A DNA stretch of 64,000 nt from Juglans regia (GCF_001411555.2 NC_049907.1:2736243-2800242), one strand, 5' to 3'. Positions 23,790-36,800 are shown, numbered from the stretch's first letter. The notes: generated by a model not told the origin, from the letters alone. A program made the numbers and translations.

Positions 23790-23975
23790 GAGTCGAATTT
23801 GTATGGTTTTTTCAATATCTGCAAGTGCTTGTAGTTGTTAAGAATGGTTCTCCCCATTAGATAAACAACTTTATTAAAAGCTGATCAAGAATCTACCGAG
23901 TCCTACCTGCTGATCCTTGCAAGGAAAGACACAGACCGATTCATGATCAGTAACTCCCCTACATAGTATATATCT
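23790..23975 (+). pseudogene. GLP promoter relic without a coding region
   Basis: TTTTTTCAATATCTGCAAGTG..AAGAATG followed by GACCGATTCATGATCAGTAA is diverged from the GLP promoters (compare 16655-16700 and 16797-16820), but no GLP exon follows. It matches 26025-26190 closely. It marks a further array member whose gene body has been lost. Confidence 0.6.
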
Positions 23976-24230
23976 ATCAATCAATCACTTCTAAAAACAC
24001 AATGACTAAAATATATACTTCATGGATATATAGTAGTACTAGTACTGTATATATAAAATGGAGATCAGATCCTATTCCAGGCGTGATCAAGAGCCACCTG
24101 GTAATGGTTCTATCCTACATGTCACGTTGATCAAGAGCGACCTGGTAATGGTAATGATTCAGATCCTAAGATATGTTTTTGCAAATTCGATCGACAACGA
24201 AGATTGTCTTGTATATTTTGCTTAGCACGA

Positions 24231-24258
24231 TTATATATATATATATATATATATATAA
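24231..24258. repeat. (AT)n microsatellite
   Basis: AT dinucleotide run at the start of the block duplicated at 9610-9911. Confidence 0.85.
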
Positions 24259-24261
24259 TAA

Positions 24262-24815
24262 CCAACGTTAATTCTCGTTGTAAAAAAAATTTGATGATCA
24301 TGTAGGTAATATTTTTATATAAAAATAATAAGTTTTATTTTAAATTTTATCATATTATATATATATCTTTGATTATTTTTAAAAATAGAATGATATATAA
24401 TAAATATATAATATTTTACACTAAGTAACTAAATAGATAGTATCTATTTCAAGTTAAATCAAAATGATCTAGCTATATAGTATTCCATGAAGAAGCTAGA
24501 AGAAGGGGCTTCGCTCATAGAGAGAGACGCGTGTACAAGAAACTTCAGGTTTTTTCAGTTTGGATGTGAATGGGTAAAACGATGGCTGCATGCAAAATGT
24601 AGAGATGAACAATAGAATCAATAATAGAAAAATATTGAGGTGATCATTAAGGCTGCAGATTAATATTATTTGAAATGCCTGTGTATGAGGACAGTACTAC
24701 ATGTACATGATTTAGTCTATTTAGACCAAGCACGTCCCTCACATTAATGTTCATTGTCGTATTCAAGTCAATAATGATGGAAGAATATCGAGGTACTGAG
24801 AAAGGCTCATTCATT
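24262..24815. repeat. GLP-intergenic block (duplicate of 9610-9911 and relatives)
   Basis: Positions 24262-24579 match 9610-9911. Then 24590-24815 is related to 1270-1695 (TTTAGACCAAGCACGTC, ATAATGATGGAAGAATAT, GAAAGGCTCATTC). It is non-coding spacer of the array. Confidence 0.7.
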
Positions 24816-25800
24816 TTTTTTTTTTATATGAAATCTAGAAATTCATAAATAAAAAGAGTTTATAGACATTTATCAAGCCAAATAGCCTGAGAAATAAAGT
24901 CCGGATAACATTCATTCCACATGGAGATGTCCTCCAGGTTCCAAGCATAACGAGCAAGAAGATGAGCAACCCAATTACCTTCTCGATAGACATGTTGAAA
25001 CTTGCATTCAACAAACACTCTTAGCAACTTTCGTATTTCACTCAATAATGGATCCAACCTTGCATCAGAAGGAAATTCATTATTGAGTACTTGGATAACC
25101 ATCAAGCAATCTGATTCCACAATCAAACTGTGAATTCCCATACTAGCACAGAGCTGTAAGGCACGAAAAATAGCCAGAGATTCAACAGCTTCAGCATTAA
25201 TCACTTCCAATTCTACCTTGCTTGCTGCCAACAACACCTTGCCTTCTTCATCTCTGAGCACCACCCCCACCCCAGCCTTATGAAGATCACCAAAAACAGC
25301 ACCATCCACATTAAGTTTCAACCAACTCAGAGGTGGGGGCTTCCGGTCATAGTACTCTCGAACTTTCCTCCTGGGCAATTGTTTTAGATCAGTATAAGAT
25401 TGCATCACAGACAGTGCATGACCAATAACATGTTGTACCGCAGTACATTTATGATCATGAACCATTTGATTTCTTCTCCACCAAACTCCCCAGGCGATAG
25501 CAAAGAAAGTAGCTAGCTCTTCCTCCTGTCCCTGATTTAAAATTGCCAAGGCTACTTACTGCATTGGTAAGTTACCTTCTAGCTGTTGAATGAGAGGAAA
25601 ATAAGAAAGCCAGCTTGAATAAATATTAGGACAGTATAATAAAGCATGAGAAATGTCCTCGGTTTGTTGATTGCAAAAACAGCAGGATCCTTCAATATTG
25701 ACATGCTTTTTAAGAAGATTCTATTGGGAAGGAAGAATCTCCTTGCATGCCGTCCAAGCAAAGACCTTTATCTTATTAGGAACTCTCATTTTCCACAAAG
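24816..25800 (-). pseudogene. 5'-truncated LINE relic (zinc tail plus RNase H)
   Basis: The minus strand starts with the zinc-binding RT tail (WKMRVPNKIKVFAW, CCFCNQQTEDISHALLYC), interrupted by two stops near 25718 and 25556. An RNase H domain follows, still open for 229 codons (25549-24860): LNVDGAVF, GVGVVLRDEEG, NAEAVESLAI, VESDCLMVIQVL, NWVAHLLARYA. The T-tract at 24816-24827 is the poly(A) tail on the minus strand. It sits exactly between GLP spacer sequence and a GLP 3' UTR relic. Confidence 0.85.
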
Positions 25801-26200
25801 CCTAAACTAAAATCATAGATTTCAAGATATATTTGCAATAAACCATGAGATGGAGTGATTACGTTTGTCAATGTTTCCCAGCTTGTAACCTCATTGAAAT
25901 TATTTTATTGAAATAAAGTGGTTGTTTATAATTTACAGTCTCTTTGTTATAATCATCAACAGGTACGATTCAACTTAATTGCATTTTGAATATGTTGAGA
26001 CATAGAGAGTTTGTTTTTGTATGGTATTTTCAATATCTGCGAGTACTTGTAGTAGTTAAGAATGGTTCTCCGGTCCCTGCAGTAGATAAACAAATTTATT
26101 AAATGCTGATCAAGAATATACCAAGTCCTACCTACTGAGTACTGATCCTTGCATGGAAAGACACAGACCGATTCATGAGTAACTCCCCTGGCCTACATAA
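25801..26200 (+). pseudogene. GLP relic: 3' UTR followed by another promoter relic
   Basis: From CCTAAACTAAAATCATAGATTTC to about 26000 this copies the GLP 3' UTR (compare 322-520), including an altered poly(A) region (AATAAAGTGG). Positions 26025-26190 repeat the promoter-like relic of 23790-23975. No coding sequence survives. The coding part was replaced or deleted where the LINE relic now lies. Confidence 0.8.
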
Positions 26201-26434
26201 AGACACAGACCGATTCACCTCTCACCCAAAGCAAGAATATACTTTCACTGTTCGAACATATTTCGTAACATTCGAACAACATTAACACCATTCGAAAGGT
26301 CAATTCACTTTTAGGGACATATGATTTGGTATTCTTCAATGGTCTTATTGGATAATCATTTCAAAATATGACAAAAATAAATCTTAGGCAAAATGACAAA
26401 ACCTAAAATGAAGATAAACATGATTGATATTCTT
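26200..26434. other. Spacer between GLP array and RNL region
   Basis: Contains three TTCGAAC/TTCGAA motifs at about 26249-26300. Nothing else recognised. Confidence 0.4.
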
Positions 26435-26745
26435 CTAAAACCAAGAGGCTAACAGAGCTCTTCTTCTGAAATTAATTGGTCCTGAAGAATAATATTTTAC
26501 ATGGAGTCCTGCAGCTGCATCTTCAGCTCCATGGGAGGCAGATCCTCCCCCTTCAACTTGATCATCATCACTACCAGTACTCATGCTGATAACCACTCTC
26601 TCACAAATTTCTTCCACCAACTTCAAAACCTTTGCCAAATCGCTCGTAATGCAAGCCACGATGTCCCTCTGAAAGAACGCTAGAAGTTCCTTGTCCAGCT
26701 TCCGGAGTTTGTTTATGTGAAACCTTTGACTTAAAAGTTATGAAA
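26435..26745 (-). pseudogene. RPW8-domain relic of an RNL gene
   Basis: The minus strand reads QRFHINKLRKLDKELLAFFQ then RDIVACITSDLAKVLKLVEE. This aligns with the end of the RPW8 domain of the neighbouring RNLs (VRFHYANKLLELEKDLGRFF, then DLSAWNAMNV..VLESVKGV). No P-loop follows, and no start or splice signals for a complete exon are present. It is probably the remains of an older, more diverged cluster member. Confidence 0.5.
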
Positions 26746-28143
26746 ATAACTAAAGCTCGGCATTTATGTGAAATCTCAACCCTCTGTTAGAAGAAGTTGT
26801 ACTGCAATGCCATGAATTTCCAAGTTGCCCACTTGGATGAAGGAAAGGCAACGTGCAATCCTTTAGTTAGGTTGTTTCTTTAGTCGAGAAGAAGATGCGT
26901 TAGTGGCAATAAATAGATCATATTGTCGTCTTCGATAATTGTATTGAGAAAGCTTGGCTTGCACATGTATTGCAGAGCCGTGTATATTACTTATAGAAGA
27001 AATTGTTACATTTAGATAGAGGAGATAAGAACAAAGATACATACAATTATTCAAAACTTTTATCATGATCACTCTTCCTATTATCTAGGCTTTTATATTC
27101 ATCTTCACAGTATGATTTACGTTTATCTTCTGCAGACTTTGTTGTTATCTCAACAGGGCCCAAGAAGAAAACTGAGATATTGTATTGGGACAGGGTAATA
27201 ACTAATATGTATGTACTACCATTTTTATAATTTTTTTTTATATAATTATGTTTTAAAATTAGGATATTTATGTAAAGTGATATTATTTTTATAATTTATT
27301 TTATAAAGATGTCTCTCATTTATAAGGTTGTAAAAATAATTGTATGTCTATAATTATTGGGACAAATAAATTACAAATGATCTGATCACGAGGGAGTGGC
27401 CGTGGATATTTGACAAATTTATTTATTTTTCTGTTTTATTCGAAGGATGTGTAAAAAATAATAGGAGGAGGTTAAGTTTATTGATTTTGTAAGCTAAAAA
27501 TTTCATAAACAAAAGATGTGGCATGCCTCTTTTCTCTGTTTATGTTTGATAATGGCTTCCAACACAATGGTTTCTTTCTTCACATCCTCCACCGTGGATC
27601 TTATTTTTTCCAAACCCGACAAGTTCGAATAAGGGTTTGAATCCGATCCGTTTCAACCGCTTTTTACCAATTAACAAATGGGAAAAAAAAAAAAAAAAGA
27701 TTCACTGATGTTATTGCCAACACTTGACTTCTTTTTCACGATCTCTTCTATATATTTGTAGGGCGTCTTTCGGATTTGCGCAACACAAAACATAAAAATA
27801 AAATAAAATAAAATAAATAATTGAGAAGGTGCTCATAATAAATAAATAAAAAAAAGCATGCCACTCCATTAAAAAAAAAAACAAATATAAATTTTACAAA
27901 ATTACCCAATAGAGTTGTAAGATAGTTGTACAAAAATTGTAAATTAATCATTTCCAACCTATAAATAGTGGCTCTATCCCTTTTCTGCTGCCAACTTACC
28001 CTTTTGAGTGCAAATCTTGAGATTCCTCAAATTTGCCAGCTTCATGCTCTTGATGTAATAAAAAGGGAAAAGGAACAAAGACAAAAGAACATTATACCTG
28101 ATCATGCCACCAACCTTTATCCAAGATGAAGCAATTCTCACTC
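26746..28143. other. Intergenic, no gene seen
   Basis: AT-rich with A/T tracts (27678-27697, 27780-27900). The last 180 bp (about 27960-28143) match the sequence downstream of RNL-B (about 33655-33832), so the A/B duplication extends past the stop codons. Confidence 0.5.
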
Positions 28144-31100
28144 TCATAAACGATTAGCAAGCCAGTTCAAGTTGATATCTTTCTCAGCTATCCTTATCTC
28201 TATACGGGTGCCGTCCATGCAGAACTCCTGGATAGGCTCCCATAACTTGGCTCTCTCTCCGTCACATACTACACGCTTCAACTTCTCAAGATCCATAGTT
28301 GATGGCGGCAATGGATTACGCAATCTCAAGCACCCTGTCATGTGGATCTCATTCAAATTCCGCAACTCGCCAATATGTTTTGGCAACTTGCTAATGCTTA
28401 GGCAGTCGGATATGTCAAGAATGCGTAAGTTCTGGAGGCTAGTAACTGACTCCGGCAACTCTGACAAATTAGTACAAGACCTAAGACTCAGGACTTCTAA
28501 ACTCGTCAGCTCTCTAATCTCTATGGGCAGTGCAAACAGCTTATGGCAATTGGTTATGCTGAGTTTCTTAAGGCTGACAATATAACACAGCCACGTAGGA
28601 AATTCCAACAAATCATTGCAGTAGTCAATGATTATCTCCTTCAGATTTGACCATGCATTTGAGATCTCGATACTGCAGTTCCTAAAATTCTGACCAAGAT
28701 TACACATAAACAAGGATATCTTCTCCAAATTCCTTAATGGTGGTGGGGTCTTGAAAATGGAAGGAATTGAAACCTTTTGCAACCTAATTCTCTTTAGATT
28801 CGGTAAAGACTCAAGTAACTGAATGTTACCTAATTCGGCTGGAAAGAAACCATAGTTTGTGACAATCAAAGCCTTTAATTTATCCATTTTCTCCACAAAC
28901 CCAGGCAAGCGGTAGTTCTTTGTTTGAAAATTCAGAACTAGAACCTCAACTTTGGCTGGTAGAAGATTGCACCAACTTGAGGAGAACGTTTCATCTGCAA
29001 AATTATCCTATATGGTCGGAAGGGGTACCAAATATTCTAAACATCACAAGTTGTGTATGAATGTGTGCTAGAGTGTTTTGAGAGAAGATGAACCAACCAG
29101 TTGAGATAGATAAGAGTTGGGCATTGATAGGTTGCAGCCTCTGTTCCATCCACCATTTGGGAATATTGTTTCCACTTATGTCTATGATCAGTCTTTTCCT
29201 TTGTTCTACTGGCTCCAGGCTACACTGATGGATAGCTAGCTCTCTAAGAAGATCATGTTGTAAGACGAAGTCTTCACTGCAGTAGCTGCCAACCAAACTT
29301 GCATCCTGCCTGACAAATGAGTGAAAACAAATGCTTTGAAGAGATTCAAGTTACTCAGTCAACAGAATATAAGTTCCACGACCATCCAATGAAAAGAAGA
29401 TTAGTCAAATTATACAAACAAAAACAAAAAATAAAATAAAATCCAGCATACCTTGTGACCACTAGATCAGCTAGATTCCGGGTGTTGATTTCATGTAGGT
29501 TGGCAATTACATGGAGGCCATCTTCAACTAGTTCATATAGTTCTGACCACATATCAATGAGGGCACCAACAGGGATCTTTTGGTCCTCAGGAAATGAACC
29601 CAAGTCCATGAAACACTCCCTCAGGATCATCTCATTACCTTTGAATTCTAGACTGCTTTGAAAACACTCAAGCAGGTCACTGTCAATATCAGTATCAAGG
29701 ATAGAATGACCATCAGACAATTTTTTCTCTCTAAGGAGCCAGATCGCAGCAGACTGCCCACAGAGTGATTTTCCAACCACTTTAAGGGCCAGTGGAAACC
29801 CCCCACAGCCTTTCACTATCTGCAATTCAAGGATCAGTTATTTGCTGAAGGTTGAAGGGGTTAATATTGGTCAAAGTTCATTTTATCTAAACCATGTTAA
29901 TCGTCATGAAATACGAAAAGATGGTTATATGTCTAGTTTTTCTTTATATTCTTAACTTTTGGAAACAATTGGTGTATCAAAAATAAAACAAGCAAGCGCA
30001 AGAGTGCAAACATGATTTTGTAGGTACGTAGGGTGTTATATACTTTTAAATCACTTAATAAACCTATCATGGATTTCTTCACTCATAAACATACCTCCCA
30101 AAAATTGCACAATTGTTAACACTATTGCAGATTGGCACGGTACCTTTTTAACCACTTCTTCATCTGGAATGTAAGAGGAGCTCCCATCTTGCAGGCCTGC
30201 TGAATGACGAAAGACTTCCATTGCATCATCATCATTTAATGGTTTTAACTTATATGTGAAGTTAAATCTTGGAAAGGCAGTTCTTGAAGTCACTAGAATC
30301 TTGTAATTAGGCAAACCAAACGCAAATTTCTCTAGAAGGGATTCCGATCCAGACCAGACATCATCCAGGATCAGCAATATAGGTTTGTTTAGCTTAGCTA
30401 GCAGCATTTGCTCCAGCTGGTCGATTGCATCCTCATCACTTTGAAACGCAGGATCATCCTTTCCGAGTAGTTTTTGTATAATGACCTTCAGGTTTGGAGT
30501 TTTTGAGACGGGGACAAAGAAAATATTCTCCTTAAATATGCCTACTCAAATTTCAAATAAAATGTAATCAGAGAACTGCCACCGAAAAGAAATTTCGACA
30601 GAGATTTGTTTCTATCAATGCTTCAAAAACTGTTGCAGAAATTTGAATCCTAAAAGCGAGGATTCATTTCCATTCATTTCATTCAAGTTTAAAAGCCAAA
30701 CATACTATAAAAGATCCACAAGCTAGTCTTGAAAGCTACAAAAAAAGAAAATGAGATGAAGAACCTTTAATGTGGTCATCGTGACCAAGCATTTTCGCCA
30801 AAGTGGTCTTCCCGCATCCTCCGGGAGCAGTCAAGACAAGCATTGACACCTCCACCTTCAGCAGCTGCATTTTCAACTCCTTCAAAGGCACATCCAACCC
30901 AATTACAAAATCCCGGAATCGAGGAACCGAACACGACGCAACACTATTCAGCCGGGTCAAACTCAGTCGCTCACGAATATCCTTTACACCCTTCACAGAC
31001 TCCAACACATTCATCACATTCATCGCATTCCAAGCCGATAGGTCAACCTTAAAGAACCTGCCAAGGTCCTTTTCCAACTCCAAAAGTTTGTTCGCATAAT

Positions 31101-31401
31101 GGAACCGCACGAGGTATTTCCACCATGGGAGCGTCGAGTACCTCCTAACGCGCTTCTCGCCCTTCTCCATTCGTTTGATCAAGCGCTTTGTTGGCTCTTC
31201 TGGGAGATCCCGTTCCCTGTTTGACAACAACATCTTCTCAACCAGAGGGCGCATATGATCTAGCGTGTCTTTGAGCCGTTGGAGAATGGATTCGTACATG
31301 CGGGTTTTGTATATCACATCCGTAATTGCTTCATGCAACAACGAAAATGCCCTTTCAAATGCTGCACCCAGAGCGGCGTTTGCAACAACTAAGGATGTCA
31401 T
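28144..31401 (-). CDS. NRG1-like RPW8-NB-LRR helper immune receptor (RNL-A)
   Basis: Exons 31401-30765, 30541-30144, 29819-29452, 29309-29098 and 28994-28144 (phases 1,0,2,1) give 821 aa with no stop or frameshift. RPW8 coiled-coil occupies about residues 1-150. NB-ARC shows the P-loop GGCGKTTLAK (about 194-203), kinase-2 ILLILDDVW, RNBS-B KILVTSRTAFP, GLPL-type GGFPLALKVVG, RNBS-D CFMDLGSFPED and a QHD (MHD-equivalent) in LQHDLLREL. LRRs from about residue 560 include LPESVTSLQNLRILDISDC and LPKHIGEL. The layout and motifs match Arabidopsis NRG1 (At5g66900/At5g66910 type) rather than ADR1. Family role: EDS1-SAG101-dependent helper for TIR-NLRs, forming plasma-membrane cation pores. The start is the internal Met of MTSLVVANAALG, aligned with the paralogs. 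It is a recent sister of RNL-B, including introns and flanks. Confidence 0.92.
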
Positions 31402-32424
31402 AACGTTGCTGCGCAATAAAAACCCAAAACTCCAAGTCGGGAAGAAATCAAAGAAACAAAAGGATTTTGTACACAAACACTCAGATACTCAACAAAATAA
31501 AGACACAGGCACTGCTCTGCTCTGCTGAAGTATTTAAGCTCAAAAGCCGAAACCCACTATTTTGATCAAACTCCTTAAATTTCCTCCCTGCTTCTTTGTT
31601 CTGACGAGGAAACAAAGCAGAAACTCAAAAGTAAAGCTATTATATTTTAACTATTATTACTATTTTGGAATTGAGAAAGCATGTAAATTTCATCCCATGA
31701 ACCTCGAAGTTTCCGAGTTTGAGCGCAATTGACTTTGGTCGTTCAGTAGACGACTTGGGAGGGAGAAAGCAAGTAATCGTGGAACCCTGTGGTTGGATCT
31801 TGGAACTTATTGGCAATATAATAATTTATTATTGCAAACATTTACGTTTCGTTGAGATATAGGATGAAAAATTAAGTGGGTGTGGAGATCAATATAATTT
31901 AATTTGAGAATAAACAGTAGTGTATATATATTTATATATATATATATATAGAATTTTTATTTATACTTTTATTTATAAGACTCATTTTATTAATTTTTTT
32001 TTAATTTTAAATTTTCTGATTTTCAACATATCAATAACTGATTAGTAGATAAGTACATTTAATATTTTTTTATCTATATTTATAGTTTTATATACAAATT
32101 CATTTTATTAATTTTTTTTATTTTTAATTTTATAATATTTAACGTTTCAATAATGATAAGGCAATTTATATTAGTATGTAAATAAAAGTGATAAACATAA
32201 ATAAAAAAATTTCTTGAAAGTTAAATAGGATCGACCCCTTTTTATTCCTCCAATAAATACGTAATTTTTGGCATTTGTAAATGCAAAGAATTTTCTGTCC
32301 AACAGTATTGGAAGAATTTAGATACTTGTCAGGAAAGGAAACAAAATCAGAGGATGGGAAACTCGTCTCTTTGTTTTTCCCCAGGCAAATCCAAATTTTA
32401 TGCAGCAAAAGTATGAACATATAT
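31402..32424. other. RNL-A upstream region
   Basis: Positions 31402-31900 and 32160-32420 are homologous to the RNL-B upstream region (37079-37620 and 37780-37965). They include GTAAATGCAAAGAATTTTCT near 32277 and 37876. AT-rich; an (AT)n run lies at about 31922-31950. No gene. Confidence 0.6.
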
Positions 32425-32512
32425 TAGCAGCCACCACTACCTTTAGATTGGTGAGGAAGTCCCCATAACCTGGCCCTCTCCTCGTCACATGCTATTACAA
32501 GCCAACCAATGT
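32425..32512 (-). pseudogene. RNL gene relic: 3' end of a C-type gene
   Basis: CAGCCACCACTACCTTTAG, GATTGGTGAGGAAGTC and CCCATAACCTGGCCCTCTC match the last exon of RNL-C (38456-38525) on the same strand, with a deletion in the middle and no upstream exons. It sits at the same relative place as RNL-C does upstream of RNL-B. It is therefore the stump of a deleted gene. Confidence 0.75.
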
Positions 32513-33650
32513 TTGAGTGACTTGGTATCATTTAAAGGATAGGTAAAACATTCTATTAATCATTCTCACATCATATACCATACAAAAAATTTTATTTTTA
32601 TTTTTTCTCTGACCAAATGTATAGTATATGTGTTAAGGACGTGTTTCAATGTTAAGCACTCACGATATCCTGCAACCAAAGAGTAAGGTGGTTTGGAAGA
32701 TTTGGTGGAACACATCTAATGTCTAAATCAGTAATGATAAGAATCTTCTTAAAACCAAATTATTCTAGAGCTTTTATTAACGTACCTGAATTCTTTAAAT
32801 AGAGATTTTGACTTCTTAGGATTACCCGAACTAATTGTTCCGCCCACTATTTAAAATTTAAACTCTAGAACATTTGAGCTATTTACTCACTTTGAATGAG
32901 TAAATATCTCAATCGTCCCAAAATAAGCGGGCGGGCATTCATGTCCTTAACAAACTGGCATAAACCCTATTAGGCCAAAGGGGTTTGAGCCTTGAGTAGA
33001 GTGATTCGTTGGGCCACCGTGATCTGGACCTTTGATAACACCCCGCGAATCCTTATGGTAATATTAAAGCCCTTCCAGTTATCCTGTGAAATCCCATTGT
33101 GCATTATGTAATGAGACTTTTACATTAGATGTCATTGGACCCTTTCGGTAGAGAATTGAAACCCCTCCAATTATCTCGCAAAGCCTCATCGTGCGTTGTG
33201 TAACGGGAGTTTTACACTTTCCGGTTAATTCATATTTGACACCGAGTTTTATTCAAAAATCCAATGAACGAAATGCTTCAAATCTGCATTACATTTTTAT
33301 ACTTTGGGTTGGGTTGGGGCATAGACGTTTAGTGAGTTAAAAATGATATTCAGCACTCCATTGAGCACGAACATATTTGACAATTACCAATACGATTAAC
33401 TTTTTAATCTTTTTTTTTTTTTTAATTTGAATTTTCTTAAAGGAAGATGAAAAAACATCTTGAATTTTCATTTAAGAAAAATTAAAAATTCGAAAAAAAA
33501 AATCATTGATAATTTATATTGTCAAAATCATTCGCAATTCATACGCAACACATAACATAAATAAATTCAGCAGGTGCTCAAATATGGATAATGATACTCC
33601 TATAACTATTTTACAATCAATCAACACAAGCATGCCAAAGTTCATCATCT
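32513..33650. other. Intergenic with a diverged direct repeat
   Basis: No gene. ATTAAAGCCCTTCCAGTTAT..GTGCATTATGTAA..TTTTACA at about 33062-33127 is repeated, diverged, at about 33157-33221. It looks like the inside of an old transposable element; class unknown. Confidence 0.4.
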
Positions 33651-33832
33651 TAAAATAGTGCCTCTATCCCTTTTCTAATGCCAACTTACCCTTTGAGTGC
33701 AAATCATGAGATTCCTCAAATTTACCAGTCTCATGCTCTTGATGTAATAATAAGGGAAAAGGAACAAAGACAAGAGAACATTATACCTGATCATGCCACC
33801 AACATTTATCCAAGATGAAGCAATTCGCACTC

Positions 33833-36800
33833 TCAGAAACGATTAGCAAGCCAGTTCAAGTTGATATCTTTTTCAGCTATCCTTATATCTATATGCAGGC
33901 TCAAGAACATGTGGAAGTACTCCCGGATAGGCTCCCATAACTTGCCTCTCTCTTCGTCACATATTACAAGCTTCAACTTCTCAAGATTCATAGTTGATGG
34001 CGGCAATGGACTACGCAATCTCAAGCACCCTGTCATGTGGATCTCATTCAAATTATGCAATTCGCCAATATGTTTTGGCAACTTGCTAATGCTCAGGCAG
34101 TTAGATATGTCAAGAATGCGTAAGTTCTGGAGGCTTGTAACTGACTCCGGCAACTCTGACAAATTAGTACAAGACCTAAGTCTCAGGACTTCTAAACTCG
34201 CCAACTCTCTAATCTCTATGGGCAGTGCAAACAGCTTATGGCAATTGGTTACGCTGAGTTTCTTAAGGCTGACAACATAACACAGGCACGTAGGAATTTC
34301 CAACAAATCATTGCAGTAGTCAATGTTTATCTCCATCAGATTTGTCCATGCATTCGAGATCTCGACACTGCAGTTCCTAAAATTCTGACCAATATTACAC
34401 ATAAACAAGGATATCTTCTCCAAGTTCCTCAACGGTAGTGGGATCTTGAAAATGGAAGGAATTGAAACCTTTTGTAACCTAATTCTCTTTAGATTCGGTA
34501 GAGACCCAAGTAGCTGAACGTTTCCTAATTCGGCTCGAAAGAAACCATAGTTTGTGACAATCAAAACCTTTAATTTATCCATTTTCTCCAAAAACTCAGG
34601 TAAGCCATAATTCTTTGTTTGAAAATTCAGAACTAGAACCTCAACTTTGGCCGGTAGAATATTGCACCAACTTGAGAACTTTTCACCTGAAAACATATCC
34701 TATATGTTGTGACTGGGTGGCAAATATTATATACATCACAAATTGTGTATGAAATGTGTGTGATGGTGTTTTGTGAGCAGATGAACCAACCAGTAGAGAT
34801 GGATAAGAGTTGGGCGTTGATAGGTTGCTGTCTCTGTTCCATCCACCATTTGGGAATATTGTTTCCACTTATGTCTATGATCAGTCTTTTCCTTTGCTCT
34901 AATGGCTCCTGGCTACTCTGATGGATAGCTAGCTCTCTAAGAAGATCATGTTGTAAGACAAAGTCTTCACTGTAGTAGCTGCCAACCTCACTTGCGTCCT
35001 GCCTGGAAAATAATGAGCGGAAACAAATGCTTAGAAGAGATTAAAGTTCCTCAGTCTTTGCACAATAGAATATAAGTTCCACGACCATCCAATGAAAAAG
35101 AAGATTAGTCAAATTATACCAAAAAAAAACATACCTTGTGACCACTAGACTAGCTAGATTCAGGGTGTTGATTTCATGTAGGTTGGCAATTGCATGGATG
35201 CCATCTGCAACTAGTTCATATAGTTCTGACCACATATCAATGAGGGCACCAACAGGGATCTTTTGGTCCTCAGGAAACGAACCCAAGTCCATGAAACACT
35301 CCCTCAGCATCATCTCATGACCTTTGAAATCTAGACTGCTTTGAAGACACTCAAGCAGTTCACTTTCAATATCGGTATCAAGGATAGAACAACCATCAGA
35401 CAATTTTTTCACTCTAAGGAGCCAGATCGCAGCAGACTTCCCACAGAGTGATTTTCCAACCACTTTAAGGGCCAGTGGAAACCCCCCACAGCCTTTCACT
35501 ATCTGCAATTCAAGGATCAGTTATTGACCGAAGGTTGAAGCGGTTAATATGGGTCAAAGTTCATTTATCTAAACCATGTTAATTGTCATGAAAATGAAAA
35601 GATGGTTGTATGTCTAGTTTTTCTTTATATACTTAACTTTTGTTAACAATTGGTGTATCAAAAATAAAACAAGCAAGCGCAAGAGTGCAAACATGATTTT
35701 GGTAGGTAGGTAGGGTGTTATATACTTTTAAATTCACTTAAATAAACCTATCATGGATTTCTTCACTCATAAGCATACCTCCCCACAAATGCATAATTGC
35801 TAATAATATCTCAGACTGGCACGGTACCTTTTTAACCATTTCTCCATCAGAGGAACTCCCATCTTGCAGGCCTGCTGAATGACGAAAGACTTTCATTGCA
35901 TCATCATCATTTAATGGTTTTAACTTATATGTGAAGCTAAATCTTGGAAAGGCAGTTCTTGAAGTCACTAGAATCTTGTAATTAGGCAAACCAAACGCAA
36001 ATTTCTCTAGAAGGGATTCCGATCCAGACCAGACATCATCCAGGATCAGCAATATAGATTTGTTTTCATTAACTTCATTCCGCAGCATTTGCTCCAGCTG
36101 CTCGATTGCATCTTCATCACTTTGAAAATCAGGATCATCCTTACAGAGTAGTTTTTGTATAATGACCTTCAGGTTTGGAATTTTTGAGACGTGGACAAAG
36201 AAAATATTCTCCTTAAATATGCCTATTCAAATTTCAAATAAAATGTAATCAGAAAACTGCCACCGAAAGCAAATTTCGACTGAGATTTGTTTCTAACAAT
36301 GCTTCAAATACTGTTGCAGAAATTTGTCTCATAAAAGCGAGAATGCATTTCCATTCATTTCATTCAAGTTTAAAAGGCAAACACACTATAAAAGATCCAC
36401 AAGCTAGTCTTAAAAGTTACCCCCAAAAAAAAAAAAAAGAGATGAATAACCTTTAATTTCCTTATCGTCACCAAGCATTTTCGCCAAAGTGGTCTTCCCG
36501 CATCCTCCGGGAGCAGTTAAGACAAGCATTGACACTTCCACCTTCAGCAGCTGCATTTTCAACTCCTTCAAAGGCACATCCAACCCAATTACAAATTCCC
36601 GGAATCGAGGAACCGCGCACGATGCAACACTATTCAGCCGGGTCAAACTCAGTCGCTCACTAAGATCCTTTACTCCCTTCATAGACTCCAACGTATTCAT
36701 CGCATTCCAAGCCGATAGGTCAACCTTAAAGAACCTACCAAGGTCCTTTTCCAACTCCAAAAGTTTGTTCGCATAATGGAACCGCACGAGGTATTTCCAC

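Noticed and set aside
24860..25549. 229-codon frame as a functional RNase H gene
   Set aside because: The frame is open, but it continues upstream into a LINE zinc tail with in-frame stops and has a poly(A) end; it is a retrotransposon fragment.
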